From a virus, in IMG/VR virus record IMGVR_UViG_3300036850_000068, positions 1 through 35,660 of that record: DNA of 35,660 bases; one strand, written 5' to 3'. This document shows positions 5,313 through 12,970 of the stretch, one piece after another. Each line of letters opens with the position of its first letter. Positions within the stretch are counted from its first letter, which is position 1. The position numbers were made by a program, and so were the translations under genes. The notes beneath the pieces are model-generated. The model did not search any database, was not told where the DNA came from, and was given only the letters and a program-made list of their open reading frames with translations.

Positions 5313-6929
5313 ATGAAGCTCTATCCGTATCAAGATGAGGACATCGCGGCGCTCGAAGAGCAGCGTTCGGCGCTCCTCCGGTGGGACCTTGGGCTGGGCA
5401 AGTCGATCGGCGCGCTTGAGCGCGATAGGCGGGCTCGTTCGTTGGTCAGTTGGGGCTTGATGGATCACCGCTCACAACCAACGCTCATCGTCGCGCCGAA
5501 GACGACCCATGAACAGTGGGAGAATTTCGTTCGGATTGTCTACCCGACGCCACAAGTCTTCCAGGTCCACAATGACCGCGATCTCTTCCTGGCGAGACTC
5601 AAGGCCGGCGTCCCGGGGTTCTACATCCTCAATTGGGAGCTGCTACGGCTTGCGTCGCACCACCGACCAACGAAGGGCAAGGGACGGTGCGAGCATTGCA
5701 ACGAGATCATCGTTCGAGAAAAGGAAAGCGATCTTTGGATTCACCGAGATGGGGAGTACGGAGGAAGCCCCTGGTGCGATCTTGAGTTTGAAGAGTATGA
5801 AACGCCGACGACAGCGTTCCCCAAAGAACGTGAGAATTGGGCCGGTAACGAACTGTTCCCCGTTCTTGAGAAAACCCGATTCTTCCATGTTATTGCTGAT
5901 GAGGCGCACCGCGCCAAGAGCCGATCAGCTATCCAGTCGAAAGTCCTGAAGAAGATCAATAGAAACTCTCAGGATCCGATGGGATTCGATGGCTACCGCA
6001 CAGCGTTGACGGGCCATCCGATCACCAACGAACCGCCCGACCTCTGGTCGATCCTCAACTGGCTACGGCCGAAAGACTTCACGAGCTACTGGCGGTTCTT
6101 TAATCAGTTCGCGAATTGGGTTCCAGCGGTGCGGGCAGGTGGCGGCGCAACTTCTGTCCAGTACAGGACGTACCTCGGGCCAAAAAATTCGAATGTGCTG
6201 AGGGAGCGTATTCGTCCTTTCGTCGTCCAGCGGAAGAAGGAAGATGTTCTCCCAGAACTACCAGATCGCTACTACACGACAATTCGGGTTGACCTGGACC
6301 CGAAGCAGCGCCGGGCGTACGATTCTATGCGGCGTGATCTTGTGGCATGGCTCGGAGCTGACGAAGATGCACCATTGGCTGCGACTTCTACCGTTGCCAA
6401 GCTACAACGGCTGCAACAGTTCGCTGTTGCGCATGCCGAGATCGACCCGAGAGGTTCTGTTTGCCTGTCAGAACCTTCATCCAAACTAGACGCGCTGATG
6501 CAGCTCGTGGAGGATAATCCAAATGAGCAATTCGTTGTCTTCTCCCAATTCAAGGGAGCCGTTTACCTTGCCGCTGCCCGACTTTCCAACGCCGGAATCC
6601 CAGGCGTCGTATTTACTGGCGACGTTAACCAGGACGCACGAAGAGCTGCACTTGATTTATTCATCGCTGGCGAAGCTCGGGTTTTCGTCGCAACCATCGG
6701 CGCCGGAGGCGAGGGCATTGATGGGCTCCAACGGGCAAGCAATGTTGCTTTCCTTGACCGATCTTGGAGCCCGGCTGCAAACGATCAGGCGGAATCTCGA
6801 CTCCATCGAATCGGACAGAGCAGCGCCGTTCATGTGATCGATATCGTTGCAAGAAATAGTGTCGATCAGCCAAAGGGGAGGAAACTCGAACTGAAGAAGC
6901 AATGGATTCGAGAAGTTCTAGGACAATAG
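5313..6929 (+). CDS. SNF2-family DNA helicase/translocase
   Basis: 538 residues. N-terminal RecA-like domain: LYPYQ Q-like motif, Walker A GLGKS at 27-31, motif Ia VAPKTTHEQW, motif II DEAH at about 195-198, motif III-like TALTGHPITN. C-terminal RecA-like domain: VVFSQF (motif IV), FTGDVNQDARRAALDLF, and motifs V-VI GAGGEGIDGLQRA and QAESRLHRIGQ, which is diagnostic for SNF2 ATPases. An insertion between motifs Ia and II carries CEHC and a downstream Cys (GSPWC), perhaps a zinc knuckle. Such phage proteins are usually taken to remodel DNA-protein complexes during replication or recombination. Complete, with no frameshift. Confidence 0.93.
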   Translation: MKLYPYQDEDIAALEEQRSALLRWDLGLGKSIGALERDRRARSLVSWGLMDHRSQPTLIVAPKTTHEQWENFVRIVYPTPQVFQVHNDRDLFLARLKAGVPGFYILNWELLRLASHHRPTKGKGRCEHCNEIIVREKESDLWIHRDGEYGGSPWCDLEFEEYETPTTAFPKERENWAGNELFPVLEKTRFFHVIADEAHRAKSRSAIQSKVLKKINRNSQDPMGFDGYRTALTGHPITNEPPDLWSILNWLRPKDFTSYWRFFNQFANWVPAVRAGGGATSVQYRTYLGPKNSNVLRERIRPFVVQRKKEDVLPELPDRYYTTIRVDLDPKQRRAYDSMRRDLVAWLGADEDAPLAATSTVAKLQRLQQFAVAHAEIDPRGSVCLSEPSSKLDALMQLVEDNPNEQFVVFSQFKGAVYLAAARLSNAGIPGVVFTGDVNQDARRAALDLFIAGEARVFVATIGAGGEGIDGLQRASNVAFLDRSWSPAANDQAESRLHRIGQSSAVHVIDIVARNSVDQPKGRKLELKKQWIREVLGQ

Positions 6930-6937
6930 GATACAGC

Positions 6938-7114
6938 ATGGATGACGGAGACAAGTACCCAGGCCACGAACCACTTTGTTGGGTCAGGATGCGTGACCCT
7001 GAAGACTTTCAGCTTTTAAATCCATATTCCAAGCAGCACTGTATCCAATGTCACTGCGATTGCGATCCCGACGGGCCGAGATGCGGCCACTCCGCTGGGT
7101 GTCCTGGTTGCTAG
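6938..7114 (+). CDS. Small cysteine-rich protein
   Basis: 58 residues from ATG 6938 (AGGA 8 nt upstream); the frame also starts at 6902 inside the helicase end, which is less likely. The last 25 residues hold seven cysteines and a histidine (HCIQCHCDCDPDGPRCGHS, then CPGC), a probable metal-binding knuckle. Function unknown. Confidence 0.5.
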   Translation: MDDGDKYPGHEPLCWVRMRDPEDFQLLNPYSKQHCIQCHCDCDPDGPRCGHSAGCPGC

Positions 7115-7127
7115 AGAGGAGAAGAAA

Positions 7128-7457
7128 ATGAAAAGGGCAGTTCTGGCGTTCAGCGTGATAATCGTCCTTGCCGGCTGTGGCGCGAAGGAAAACCTCGATG
7201 AGCGCCGAGGCCGATCTGATGCGCCCGTCGCAAACGTTGACGACACGCCAAAGGATGTCATTCAGGCTCCCGACCGCTTCAGCAACGTAACAAGTATGTG
7301 TGACGGTCATGGCTTCCGAATCTTCGTGACGACGAAGTCGGACGCTTCACGCTCACTCTTCGTTGTCGAAGACGAGAACTGCACCAGGCCCGACCACTCA
7401 GGCCACGTCATTCACAACTCGGACGATTCAGTTCAGTCGAATACGAACAGCAATTGA
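7128..7457 (+). CDS. Predicted lipoprotein
   Basis: 109 residues behind GAGAGGAGAAG. The signal sequence MKRAVLAFSVIIVLAGC has a lipobox LAGC with the acylated Cys at 17. The mature part is polar, with two further cysteines and a Ser/Asn-rich tail. Phage lipoproteins of this size often act at the host membrane, for example in superinfection exclusion; this is inference from context only. Confidence 0.72.
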   Translation: MKRAVLAFSVIIVLAGCGAKENLDERRGRSDAPVANVDDTPKDVIQAPDRFSNVTSMCDGHGFRIFVTTKSDASRSLFVVEDENCTRPDHSGHVIHNSDDSVQSNTNSN

Positions 7458-7463
7458 GAGCAC

Positions 7464-7661
7464 ATGGACGTTGACACTTCCACCTGTACAATCGAAAGTT
7501 CCATGATCCCACACGATGGAGAGCCCAAGCTGAGCTATTACCGAGACCACAACAAATCAGTTCACGTCCAAGTCCTTTGCAAAGCACATCGCGGTAACCA
7601 CTGGGAGGTAGTGGGAGATTCCGATAAGGTCTTCGCTGGGTCGCCCAAAAAGAGCAACTAG
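7464..7661 (+). CDS. Hypothetical protein
   Basis: 65 residues, 6 nt after the lipoprotein gene. It holds two Cys and several His (STCTIESS, VQVLCKAHRGNHWEVVGDS). No signal peptide. It could work together with the lipoprotein, but nothing in the sequence proves it. Confidence 0.5.
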   Translation: MDVDTSTCTIESSMIPHDGEPKLSYYRDHNKSVHVQVLCKAHRGNHWEVVGDSDKVFAGSPKKSN

Positions 7662-7703
7662 AGCGAGGTGAGATATACCAACTACCTGGTTGTAGGGGGC
7701 GGA

Positions 7704-7811
7704 ATGAGGCAGAAGCGTTGGAAATTTCGTGAGTGGTTCTGGCTCGCCCTACCAGTCCTGCTCGTCATCGTGGGTTTCCTACTTGCGGTCTACCTAAACG
7801 CAGTGAAGTAG
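7704..7811 (+). CDS. Small single-pass membrane protein, 35 aa
   Basis: ATG 7704 follows TAGGGGGCGG. A basic N-terminus (RQKRWKFREW) precedes one long hydrophobic helix (FWLALPVLLVIVGFLLAVYL), giving an N-in single-span protein. Unknown function. Confidence 0.55.
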   Translation: MRQKRWKFREWFWLALPVLLVIVGFLLAVYLNAVK

Positions 7812-7825
7812 AAGAGGGAGATGAA

Positions 7826-8368
7826 GTGAAGAGACTGTTTGCAAGTGCCGCCATCGTCGCGGCTGCCGCCGTTGCCCTTGTCGTCGCTCCACAGGTACAG
7901 CGTCCGGCCGAGGCCACCACGCAGGTCAACTGCAATCCGGGACTGGGCTCTGGGCCGGTCGTCATCAACACCAACGGCCAGCGCCGGACCAAAGCTCGTG
8001 TCTGCGTCAACGTCTCAGACGATCACCAGAGTGATCGTGCCTACGTCGGCTATGCCTGCGAGGGACTGGACGGGGACGGGGTTTGGCGGGCGCACAACTA
8101 CTGCCGGTGGAACCCTGACCCGTTGCAGTTCTTCTACGGGACCGATACAACGCCCGAGAAGAGCGAGTCAACCGTGGTGCCGGCGACCGGCTTCACCAGC
8201 AATGCCACCTGGACGACGACCTGGTACAACCCTCCTGGCTGTGGTCAGGATGCCATTGTTCAGTCGGTATTGACTGGCACAAGCAAGGTCCGCTACGACA
8301 CGGGAGCCAACCCCTACACGAGTCAGCTCGTCAGCCTCGCCAACCGCTATACCTTCGAGGGCTGCTAG
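7826..8368 (+). CDS. Secreted protein of unknown function
   Basis: 180 residues from GTG 7826 behind AGAGGGAGATGAA; a longer in-frame ORF upstream overlaps the previous gene and lacks a signal. The start gives a classical signal peptide (VKRLFASAAIVAAAAVALVVAP, cleavage near A-E-A). The mature part has several cysteines (NCNPG, VCVNVS, YACEG, YCRWN, PGCGQ, EGC) consistent with disulfides outside the cell, and an aromatic-rich beta-type composition. No enzyme motif was seen. Confidence 0.65.
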   Translation: MKRLFASAAIVAAAAVALVVAPQVQRPAEATTQVNCNPGLGSGPVVINTNGQRRTKARVCVNVSDDHQSDRAYVGYACEGLDGDGVWRAHNYCRWNPDPLQFFYGTDTTPEKSESTVVPATGFTSNATWTTTWYNPPGCGQDAIVQSVLTGTSKVRYDTGANPYTSQLVSLANRYTFEGC

Positions 8369-8499
8369 GGAGATAGGCGAAGAAAAGCTTCGCAAATAAA
8401 AGTCTTCCAGCGAAGAGCCTGCGGAGTGGGAGCGGTCGCTGTTGCAGCGGGGGAAGCTCGCGGCAGGCACCACCAGAGCAGAATGTGGAGGCTCGGATA
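8369..8499 (+). other. Intergenic stretch with a small hairpin
   Basis: Contains a 6-bp hairpin (GCGAAG 8377-8382 with CTTCGC 8388-8393, loop AAAAG) just after the secreted-protein stop. It also holds an open frame ending at 8500 without a convincing start. No clear gene or promoter was seen. Confidence 0.3.
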
Positions 8500-8664
8500 A
8501 TGAAACTGACCAAGACCATTACTTTCACGTTAGAGATCCCCGACGGTCTGGAACCAGAGCTTATTTGGGAAGAGTTCATGGATGAGTTTGACTTTTCAGG
8601 TGGGACCTTTTATCCGGAAGCAGACCAGGAGAGGGAAATAGAGTACACCGTCACTATCACCTAA
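8500..8664 (+). CDS. Small acidic hypothetical protein, 54 aa
   Basis: ATG 8500 is preceded by TGGAGG (8485-8490). The protein alternates beta-type residues (KLTKTITFTLEIP, EYTVTIT) around an acidic helix (LIWEEFMDEFDF). It resembles many small phage ORFs of unknown function. Confidence 0.5.
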   Translation: MKLTKTITFTLEIPDGLEPELIWEEFMDEFDFSGGTFYPEADQEREIEYTVTIT

Positions 8665-8681
8665 TCCCAAGGTGGAGAGAA

Positions 8682-8840
8682 ATGCAGTATATCGTAACAA
8701 TTGGGTTCGGAACCGACGAAGACCTTGGCGACAATAGAGATCCCGTAGAGATGAAGAAACGGGTCAGGAAGTTCCTTCTGCGTCGGCTCACCGACGTTGA
8801 CGACCTGGACGTGCTCGGCGATGCCGAGGCAGTTGGCTGA
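8682..8840 (+). CDS. Small hypothetical protein, 52 aa
   Basis: ATG 8682 follows GGTGGAGAGA. N-terminal strand MQYIVTIGFG, then a mixed-charge helix (MKKRVRKFLLRRL) and an acidic end. It has a beta-alpha layout similar in style to the neighbour at 8500. Unknown. Confidence 0.5.
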   Translation: MQYIVTIGFGTDEDLGDNRDPVEMKKRVRKFLLRRLTDVDDLDVLGDAEAVG

Positions 8841-8853
8841 GGGGACCGTTCTG

Positions 8854-9036
8854 ATGAGCAAGAAGCGAACCTGTCCAATCTGCGGGCTGCCCGAGCGCGC
8901 CCATCTCTTTGATGGTACATGCCCGGGCAGTATCTTCGAGCCCATCCCAACGAAGGGAATGCCGCCCGCGCTAAGCCGGTTCCGCCGCCCCAATAGGCAA
9001 CACCCCATAGGGGGCCTGTGTGGAACAGATCCTTGA
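8854..9036 (+). CDS. Small zinc-knuckle-like protein
   Basis: 60 residues from ATG 8854 (GAGGGG about 10 nt upstream). CPICGLPERAHLFDGTCPG gives a CxxC plus His and Cys, a likely zinc-binding site. The C-terminus is Pro/Arg-rich and overlaps the next gene by 17 nt. The CCCCATAGGGG element at 9003-9013 lies inside this gene. Confidence 0.5.
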   Translation: MSKKRTCPICGLPERAHLFDGTCPGSIFEPIPTKGMPPALSRFRRPNRQHPIGGLCGTDP

Positions 9037-9220
9037 GCTACTGAAGGACATTCAGGCCAGATTAACAAAGATAGAGCTTGATCTCATCGAGATGAAAGGG
9101 AATCTCGATAAAACTCGGGATGATCACTACGTTGACTTTGACGCAGATGGCCTTCGCGAAATAGTTCAAGACAGCATCAAGGAAATCCTCGAAGCTGCCG
9201 ACGACCACACCGATACCTGA
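9020..9220 (+). CDS. Small coiled-coil protein
   Basis: 66 residues from GTG 9020, behind ATAGGGGG. The N-terminal 30 residues form regular heptads (MEQILELLKDIQARLTKIEL), the rest is acidic. Possibly an oligomerising or scaffold-like small protein; function unknown. Confidence 0.5.
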   Translation: MEQILELLKDIQARLTKIELDLIEMKGNLDKTRDDHYVDFDADGLREIVQDSIKEILEAADDHTDT

Positions 9221-9258
9221 CGCCCCTGTGGTGCTCTCCCAGAAGGCACAGGCGCATG

Positions 9259-9287
9259 TTGACGGCCCTGGTGGGGGGCGGTAGACT
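9259..9287 (+). promoter_or_regulatory. Promoter of the replication/recombination block
   Basis: -35 TTGACG (9259-9264), exact 17-nt spacer, -10 TAGACT (9282-9287). It sits in the longest gene-free gap of the + strand half and is followed by a ~130-nt leader, in which CGGCAC and GTGCCG could pair. First gene downstream starts at 9417. Confidence 0.7.
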
Positions 9288-9416
9288 AGGGGCACGGCAC
9301 CTTGACCGGGAGCCCCCGAGGAGTGCCGGGCCGGATCGACCTAGCCTTCCCCGCCGTCCGGCTCGGCCTCCCAAACCCTTCGCCTCGATGCGTATAGGCA
9401 GGACGGAGGAGTTATC

Positions 9417-9575
9417 TTGAACGAAGGTTTCTCTCTGCTCATTGCGGTTCTTGCCGTGGGCTGGTTCGGTGGCAATCTGGCCGGTTGGCTCGTTGTCGGT
9501 CACATGCATGGTCCATTCAACTGGCGAATTTGGCTGGGGCCTTGGAAGTACATCAACTGGGCAGATCCAGAGTGA
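9417..9575 (+). CDS. Small membrane protein, 52 aa
   Basis: TTG 9417 is supported by GGACGGAGGAG 6 nt upstream. A hydrophobic segment LLIAVLAVGWFGGNLAGWLVVG spans about residues 6-27, followed by a Trp-rich tail (FNWRIWLGPWKYINW). Its stop overlaps the GTG of the nuclease gene (GTGA). Confidence 0.6.
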   Translation: MNEGFSLLIAVLAVGWFGGNLAGWLVVGHMHGPFNWRIWLGPWKYINWADPE

Positions 9576-10693
9576 CTGACAAGCTCATCATCCGAACGTC
9601 CGATCGCGGTACGTTCCATCGTTGCCGACAACTGTGGGATTTCGGATCGAAGATCCGGATGAACTACGAGCCGATGCGTCCGAAAGACTACTACGAATTC
9701 GGTACGGCCTGGCACGCCGCGATGGAAGCTTGGTACAACCCAAAGCTTTGGGATGTAAAAGACGGCGGGCCTGAGCAAGAAGCTCGGCACGCATTCCATG
9801 CTACCAATGCCTCGCAACAGAAACAGCTTGAAGAGTTTGGCTACGGCGGCCCGGATCTGGACGAGGAGTTCAACCAACGTCACGATCTCGGACAGGGAAT
9901 GCTGAACTATTTCTTCGGCTGGTCCCGTCTGCACGACGATTTCGAGCCGATTACTGTTGAGCACGAGTTTGAGGTTCCAATTCTGGTTCCCAAGGATTAC
10001 GTTGCCCTTGATCCGTTCCTCGTAAACGATGTCGGACAGCTCTGGTGGTACGACGGGACCGGACACACCATTCAGGTTTTTTACCAGGGCCGCATCGACG
10101 GGCTTGTTCGGGACTTCGGTGGTAACTACTGGATTCTTGAGCACAAGACGGCTTCGAAAGAGGGCGGAACCAACTGGCTCGCGATGGAACCGCAGACCGG
10201 GAGCTACATTCATTCGTTCCAAAAGATGCTTGACGTGCCGATCCTCGGCGTGATCCGGACGGTCGCGTACAAGCGAGTCGCCGGACGGCCAAGGGCCCTC
10301 AAGGACGGATCAGTCTCGACCGACAAGCGCCAGAGCACAACGGCCGGTTTGTTCCTTGAGGCTGTTCAAGAGGCATATCCATTTCAGCCCGCGCACCAAA
10401 CGATCGCGGATACTCCGAAGTACCTCGATTACCACTCGTTCCTTGCCAATCCCGACGTGGCGCCGAAGTTCGTTGAACGGCAGCAGCTTCAGCGCAATGA
10501 GGACGAGATCGAGAACATCGGACGCGAGATCGCGATGGACGCAGAGGACATGCTGTCCAATCCGAACATCACCCGAAGCGTCTCACCGATGAATTGCAAC
10601 CCATGTCCGTTCTACGGGCCGTGTCTCGCCAAGTGGGAAAACAAGGATTGGAAGATCATCATCGAATCGGAGTTCGTGAAGCGTGATGGCTAG
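9572..10693 (+). CDS. PD-(D/E)XK nuclease, Cas4/RecB-like
   Basis: 373 residues from GTG 9572, coupled to the upstream stop. The N-terminal RTSDRGTFHRCRQLW carries a Cys and helix typical of the Cas4/RecB-like clade. GTAWHAAMEAWY is the conserved His motif. GRIDGLVRD and WILEHKTA supply the catalytic D and E-x-K. Four cysteines (FHRC and CNPCPFYGPC near the C-terminus) fit an iron-sulfur cluster. Located next to a Sak4-like ATPase and an ssDNA-binding candidate, it is probably the exonuclease of the phage recombination system. Confidence 0.85.
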   Translation: MTDKLIIRTSDRGTFHRCRQLWDFGSKIRMNYEPMRPKDYYEFGTAWHAAMEAWYNPKLWDVKDGGPEQEARHAFHATNASQQKQLEEFGYGGPDLDEEFNQRHDLGQGMLNYFFGWSRLHDDFEPITVEHEFEVPILVPKDYVALDPFLVNDVGQLWWYDGTGHTIQVFYQGRIDGLVRDFGGNYWILEHKTASKEGGTNWLAMEPQTGSYIHSFQKMLDVPILGVIRTVAYKRVAGRPRALKDGSVSTDKRQSTTAGLFLEAVQEAYPFQPAHQTIADTPKYLDYHSFLANPDVAPKFVERQQLQRNEDEIENIGREIAMDAEDMLSNPNITRSVSPMNCNPCPFYGPCLAKWENKDWKIIIESEFVKRDG

Positions 10694-10871
10694 ACCCACT
10701 GTCACCGAAGCGCTGTTTGTCGAGTTGGCGGAAGCAGCCGGCTTAGAGCCAAACAACGTGAACAGAGTATCGATCGTTTGGGACGCGGATGATCATACTA
10801 AAATCGCCTTCACGGTCTATCCGAATGAGAAGATGACGGAGATACTAGATAGGGGCGCTGCCCTTGAGTGA
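10686..10871 (+). CDS. Hypothetical protein
   Basis: 61 residues from ATG 10686; a GTG at 10683 is equally placed. It overlaps the nuclease gene by 8 nt. Helix (TEALFVELAEAAGL) followed by beta strands (NRVSIVWDADDHTKIAFTVYP). Unknown. Confidence 0.55.
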   Translation: MARPTVTEALFVELAEAAGLEPNNVNRVSIVWDADDHTKIAFTVYPNEKMTEILDRGAALE

Positions 10872-11067
10872 TACCTACATCATCACGTTCGGATCGGGAG
10901 CCGTCGCGAAGGTTACCGAAGCAGAATCATTGATCGATGCGGTCTTCGAGGCGAGCTTCGAGCGGGATGATGTTCTCCTCAAGGAAGCGAAGGCAAAGAA
11001 TCCGAGCACAAAAGAGAAGCCGCACGATCGCGTGGTCCAAGCCGTACTCGACAAGAGTGGATCATGA
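10864..11067 (+). CDS. Hypothetical protein
   Basis: 67 residues from TTG 10864, overlapping its neighbours at both ends. Beta strands (YIITFGSGAVAKVTEA) then a Lys-rich helix. Part of a tightly packed run of small genes; unknown function. Confidence 0.5.
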   Translation: MSDTYIITFGSGAVAKVTEAESLIDAVFEASFERDDVLLKEAKAKNPSTKEKPHDRVVQAVLDKSGS

Positions 11068-11342
11068 ATTGGGTACCGCTTACCCTAAAAATCGAGGTCA
11101 CTGATGAAGAGATCGAAATTTCTGAGGGTATGGCCTTTCGAGACGCGATCCAACTTCTTACCGAGCAGTGGTTTCAGGACGCAAAGGGCCATCGTCGTCT
11201 CGACCCCGTAGGACTCGTAGAGCGACGTGTTGCGAAGCCGCCAGCGATCATCTGGAAGAGGGATGAGACAGCAAGGCGGTATACAGCGATTGCGGATGGC
11301 GAATATGTTGAGATACGTCGACAAGTAGGAGTTTACGAGTGA
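11064..11342 (+). CDS. Hypothetical protein
   Basis: 92 residues; ATGA overlap with the preceding gene and GTGA overlap with the next. Mixed alpha/beta composition with ISEGMAFRDAIQLLTEQWF in the first half. No domain recognised. Confidence 0.52.
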   Translation: MNWVPLTLKIEVTDEEIEISEGMAFRDAIQLLTEQWFQDAKGHRRLDPVGLVERRVAKPPAIIWKRDETARRYTAIADGEYVEIRRQVGVYE

Positions 11343-11518
11343 CCGATACGGAATTCCGAGGCTGGTTCGAGATCACGATCGAGAAAATGGCTCCGAGTAG
11401 CCTGCCGGCTCACGAGCGGGCTGTCTGTACTTGCGGCGTCATTGTCTCTTACGTGGATAAGCACATCGATTTCCACCGTATGCTAGGCCACATCTGCGTC
11501 GATAACCGGGGAGAGTAA
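11339..11518 (+). CDS. Small Cys/His protein, possible zinc finger
   Basis: 59 residues from GTG 11339 in a GTGA overlap. HERAVCTCGVIVSYVDKHIDFHRMLGHIC holds Cys-x-Cys, spaced His and a final Cys, which resembles a C2H2-like finger. Function unknown. Confidence 0.52.
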   Translation: MTDTEFRGWFEITIEKMAPSSLPAHERAVCTCGVIVSYVDKHIDFHRMLGHICVDNRGE

Positions 11519-11593
11519 AAAAGCTAGGTGGGACCAAAGGGAATGGAGCGGAGCGGAGTGGCCGGGATCGGATGAGAATGGAAGGGACCTAAC

Positions 11594-12397
11594 TTGTCAC
11601 TAGGCAATCAGACTTTAACCCCCGACACCATTGGTGGCCTCGTCCCCGTCCGGGCGAGCGATTACGCCCACGAGCGGAAGCTGAACATCCTCGTCTATGG
11701 TGATCCCGGAGTCGGAAAGACGACGTTTGCCGCGTCTGCCGACGAGATTCCATCATTCCGAAAAACACTACATATCGACATCGAGGGTGGATCGATGTCA
11801 TTTGAACATCGCTACCCAAAGGTCGAGATCATCCACCTCGACGAGTACGACCAAAAAGATCAATGGCAAAAGCTCTACGACATCTACGAACATCTCCGCG
11901 ATAATCGTGGAGCCGGATACGGCACGGTTATCATCGACAACCTCTCCGAAGCGCAGAAGATCGCGATGATCAAGGTCATGGAGGATGCAAAATTACGAGC
12001 AGACGATCCAGACAAAATCGAGCCCGAAGTCCCCCGCCAACGTGATTGGGGCGTCAATCTCGAACGAATGCGCATGATGGTTCGCTCGTTTCGGGACCTT
12101 CCCGTGCATACAATCATCACTGCGCACGAGAAAGAGGCAACGAACCCCAGAACGGGGGCGATCAAGAAGGCTCCATCACTATCAGGAAAGCTCACCAACG
12201 AAGTTGCCGGATTCTTTGATATCGTCCTACGAATGTACGTCGTTGAGATCGATGGCGTCGATACTCGCGTTATCGCAACGGCCGCATCCGAAGACTACAT
12301 TGCAAAGGATCGATCGGATAGACTTCCTAAGTACGTCCAAGACCCCACGATGGCAGAGATTTATAAGCTTATGAGAAAGGAACACGTCGATGGCTGA
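11594..12397 (+). CDS. RecA-like ATPase, Sak4-type single-strand annealing protein
   Basis: 267 residues from TTG 11594 (GAAGGGACC upstream). Walker A GDPGVGKTT at about residues 36-44, a DIEGG motif after the next strand, Walker B TVIIDNLSE, and the VHTIITAHEKE sensor strand give the compact RecA fold of the phage AAA_24/Sak4 family. Sak4 proteins promote strand annealing together with a phage SSB, and the next gene is a good candidate partner. A putative exonuclease is encoded upstream, completing a recombination cassette. The ATPase fold is firm; the Sak4 role is inferred from length and context. Confidence 0.8.
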   Translation: MSLGNQTLTPDTIGGLVPVRASDYAHERKLNILVYGDPGVGKTTFAASADEIPSFRKTLHIDIEGGSMSFEHRYPKVEIIHLDEYDQKDQWQKLYDIYEHLRDNRGAGYGTVIIDNLSEAQKIAMIKVMEDAKLRADDPDKIEPEVPRQRDWGVNLERMRMMVRSFRDLPVHTIITAHEKEATNPRTGAIKKAPSLSGKLTNEVAGFFDIVLRMYVVEIDGVDTRVIATAASEDYIAKDRSDRLPKYVQDPTMAEIYKLMRKEHVDG

Positions 12398-12890
12398 CGC
12401 AGGATGGGCAGCAAGTTTCGCGGGCGTCCAGCCCGCCGCGAACAAGACAATTCCAAGCGGCCCCTACCTGATGCGCATCACTGAGCTGGAATGGGGACAG
12501 GTCCAGAGCGGTGACAACGAGGGTGCCGAAAAGCTGACGGTCACGTTCAAGGTCACCGAAGGCGAGCACACCAGCCGCGAGCAGCGCCGGGTCTATACCT
12601 TCAGTGAGAAGGCCCTGCCATTCTTCCTTCAGCTTTGCACTGCAAGCGGAAAGATCCCCACCGAGGTGTTGGAGGGGAAGGTCAAGGTCACGCCGAAGCA
12701 TGTCGCGGAGATGCGCAATGCCGTGGTGGTCGTACAGATCAGGCAGTCAACGGCGATCAAGGAGCAGGACAAGGAGTACGCCGACGACGACGGAAAGATC
12801 AATCGAATCACCGGCATCTACGCCCTCGATTCCACACGTGGGAAGATGGCGAAGGCCGCACTCAAGAAAGATCCCCTCGCTCCTCGTTAG
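12390..12890 (+). CDS. Probable ssDNA-binding/recombination partner (DUF669-like)
   Basis: 166 residues overlapping the Sak4 gene by 8 nt. The N-terminus (WAASFAGVQPAANKTIPSGPYLMRITELEW, read as a bipartite stretch) and the beta-rich core (EKLTVTFKVTEGEHTSREQRRVYTF) are like phage proteins that accompany Sak4 or RecA-like ATPases and bind ssDNA through an OB-like fold. A conserved-looking VVVVQIRQST strand follows. There is no acidic SSB tail. Assignment rests on context and general resemblance. Confidence 0.55.
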   Translation: MADAGWAASFAGVQPAANKTIPSGPYLMRITELEWGQVQSGDNEGAEKLTVTFKVTEGEHTSREQRRVYTFSEKALPFFLQLCTASGKIPTEVLEGKVKVTPKHVAEMRNAVVVVQIRQSTAIKEQDKEYADDDGKINRITGIYALDSTRGKMAKAALKKDPLAPR

Positions 12891-12911
12891 AAATTAGCAA
12901 CTGAAGTATTC

Positions 12912-12943
12912 GCAAACGGGAATCATCTATGGTTCCCGTTTGC
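12912..12943 (+). terminator. Perfect 11-bp hairpin, probable terminator
   Basis: GCAAACGGGAA (12912-12922) and TTCCCGTTTGC (12933-12943) are perfect inverted repeats with a 10-nt loop, followed by ATTCTCTC. It lies 21 nt after the stop at 12890 and separates the recombination genes from the primase gene. The ATG at 12929 is in its loop, an argument against using that start. Confidence 0.65.
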
Positions 12944-12970
12944 ATTCTCTCGGTCAAGGGGGGAGGGTTT

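Noticed and set aside
8366-8500. Possible short + strand gene in the gap after the secreted-protein gene
   Set aside because: The frame is open, but its first usable start (GTG 8426) has no ribosome site and gives only about 24 residues.
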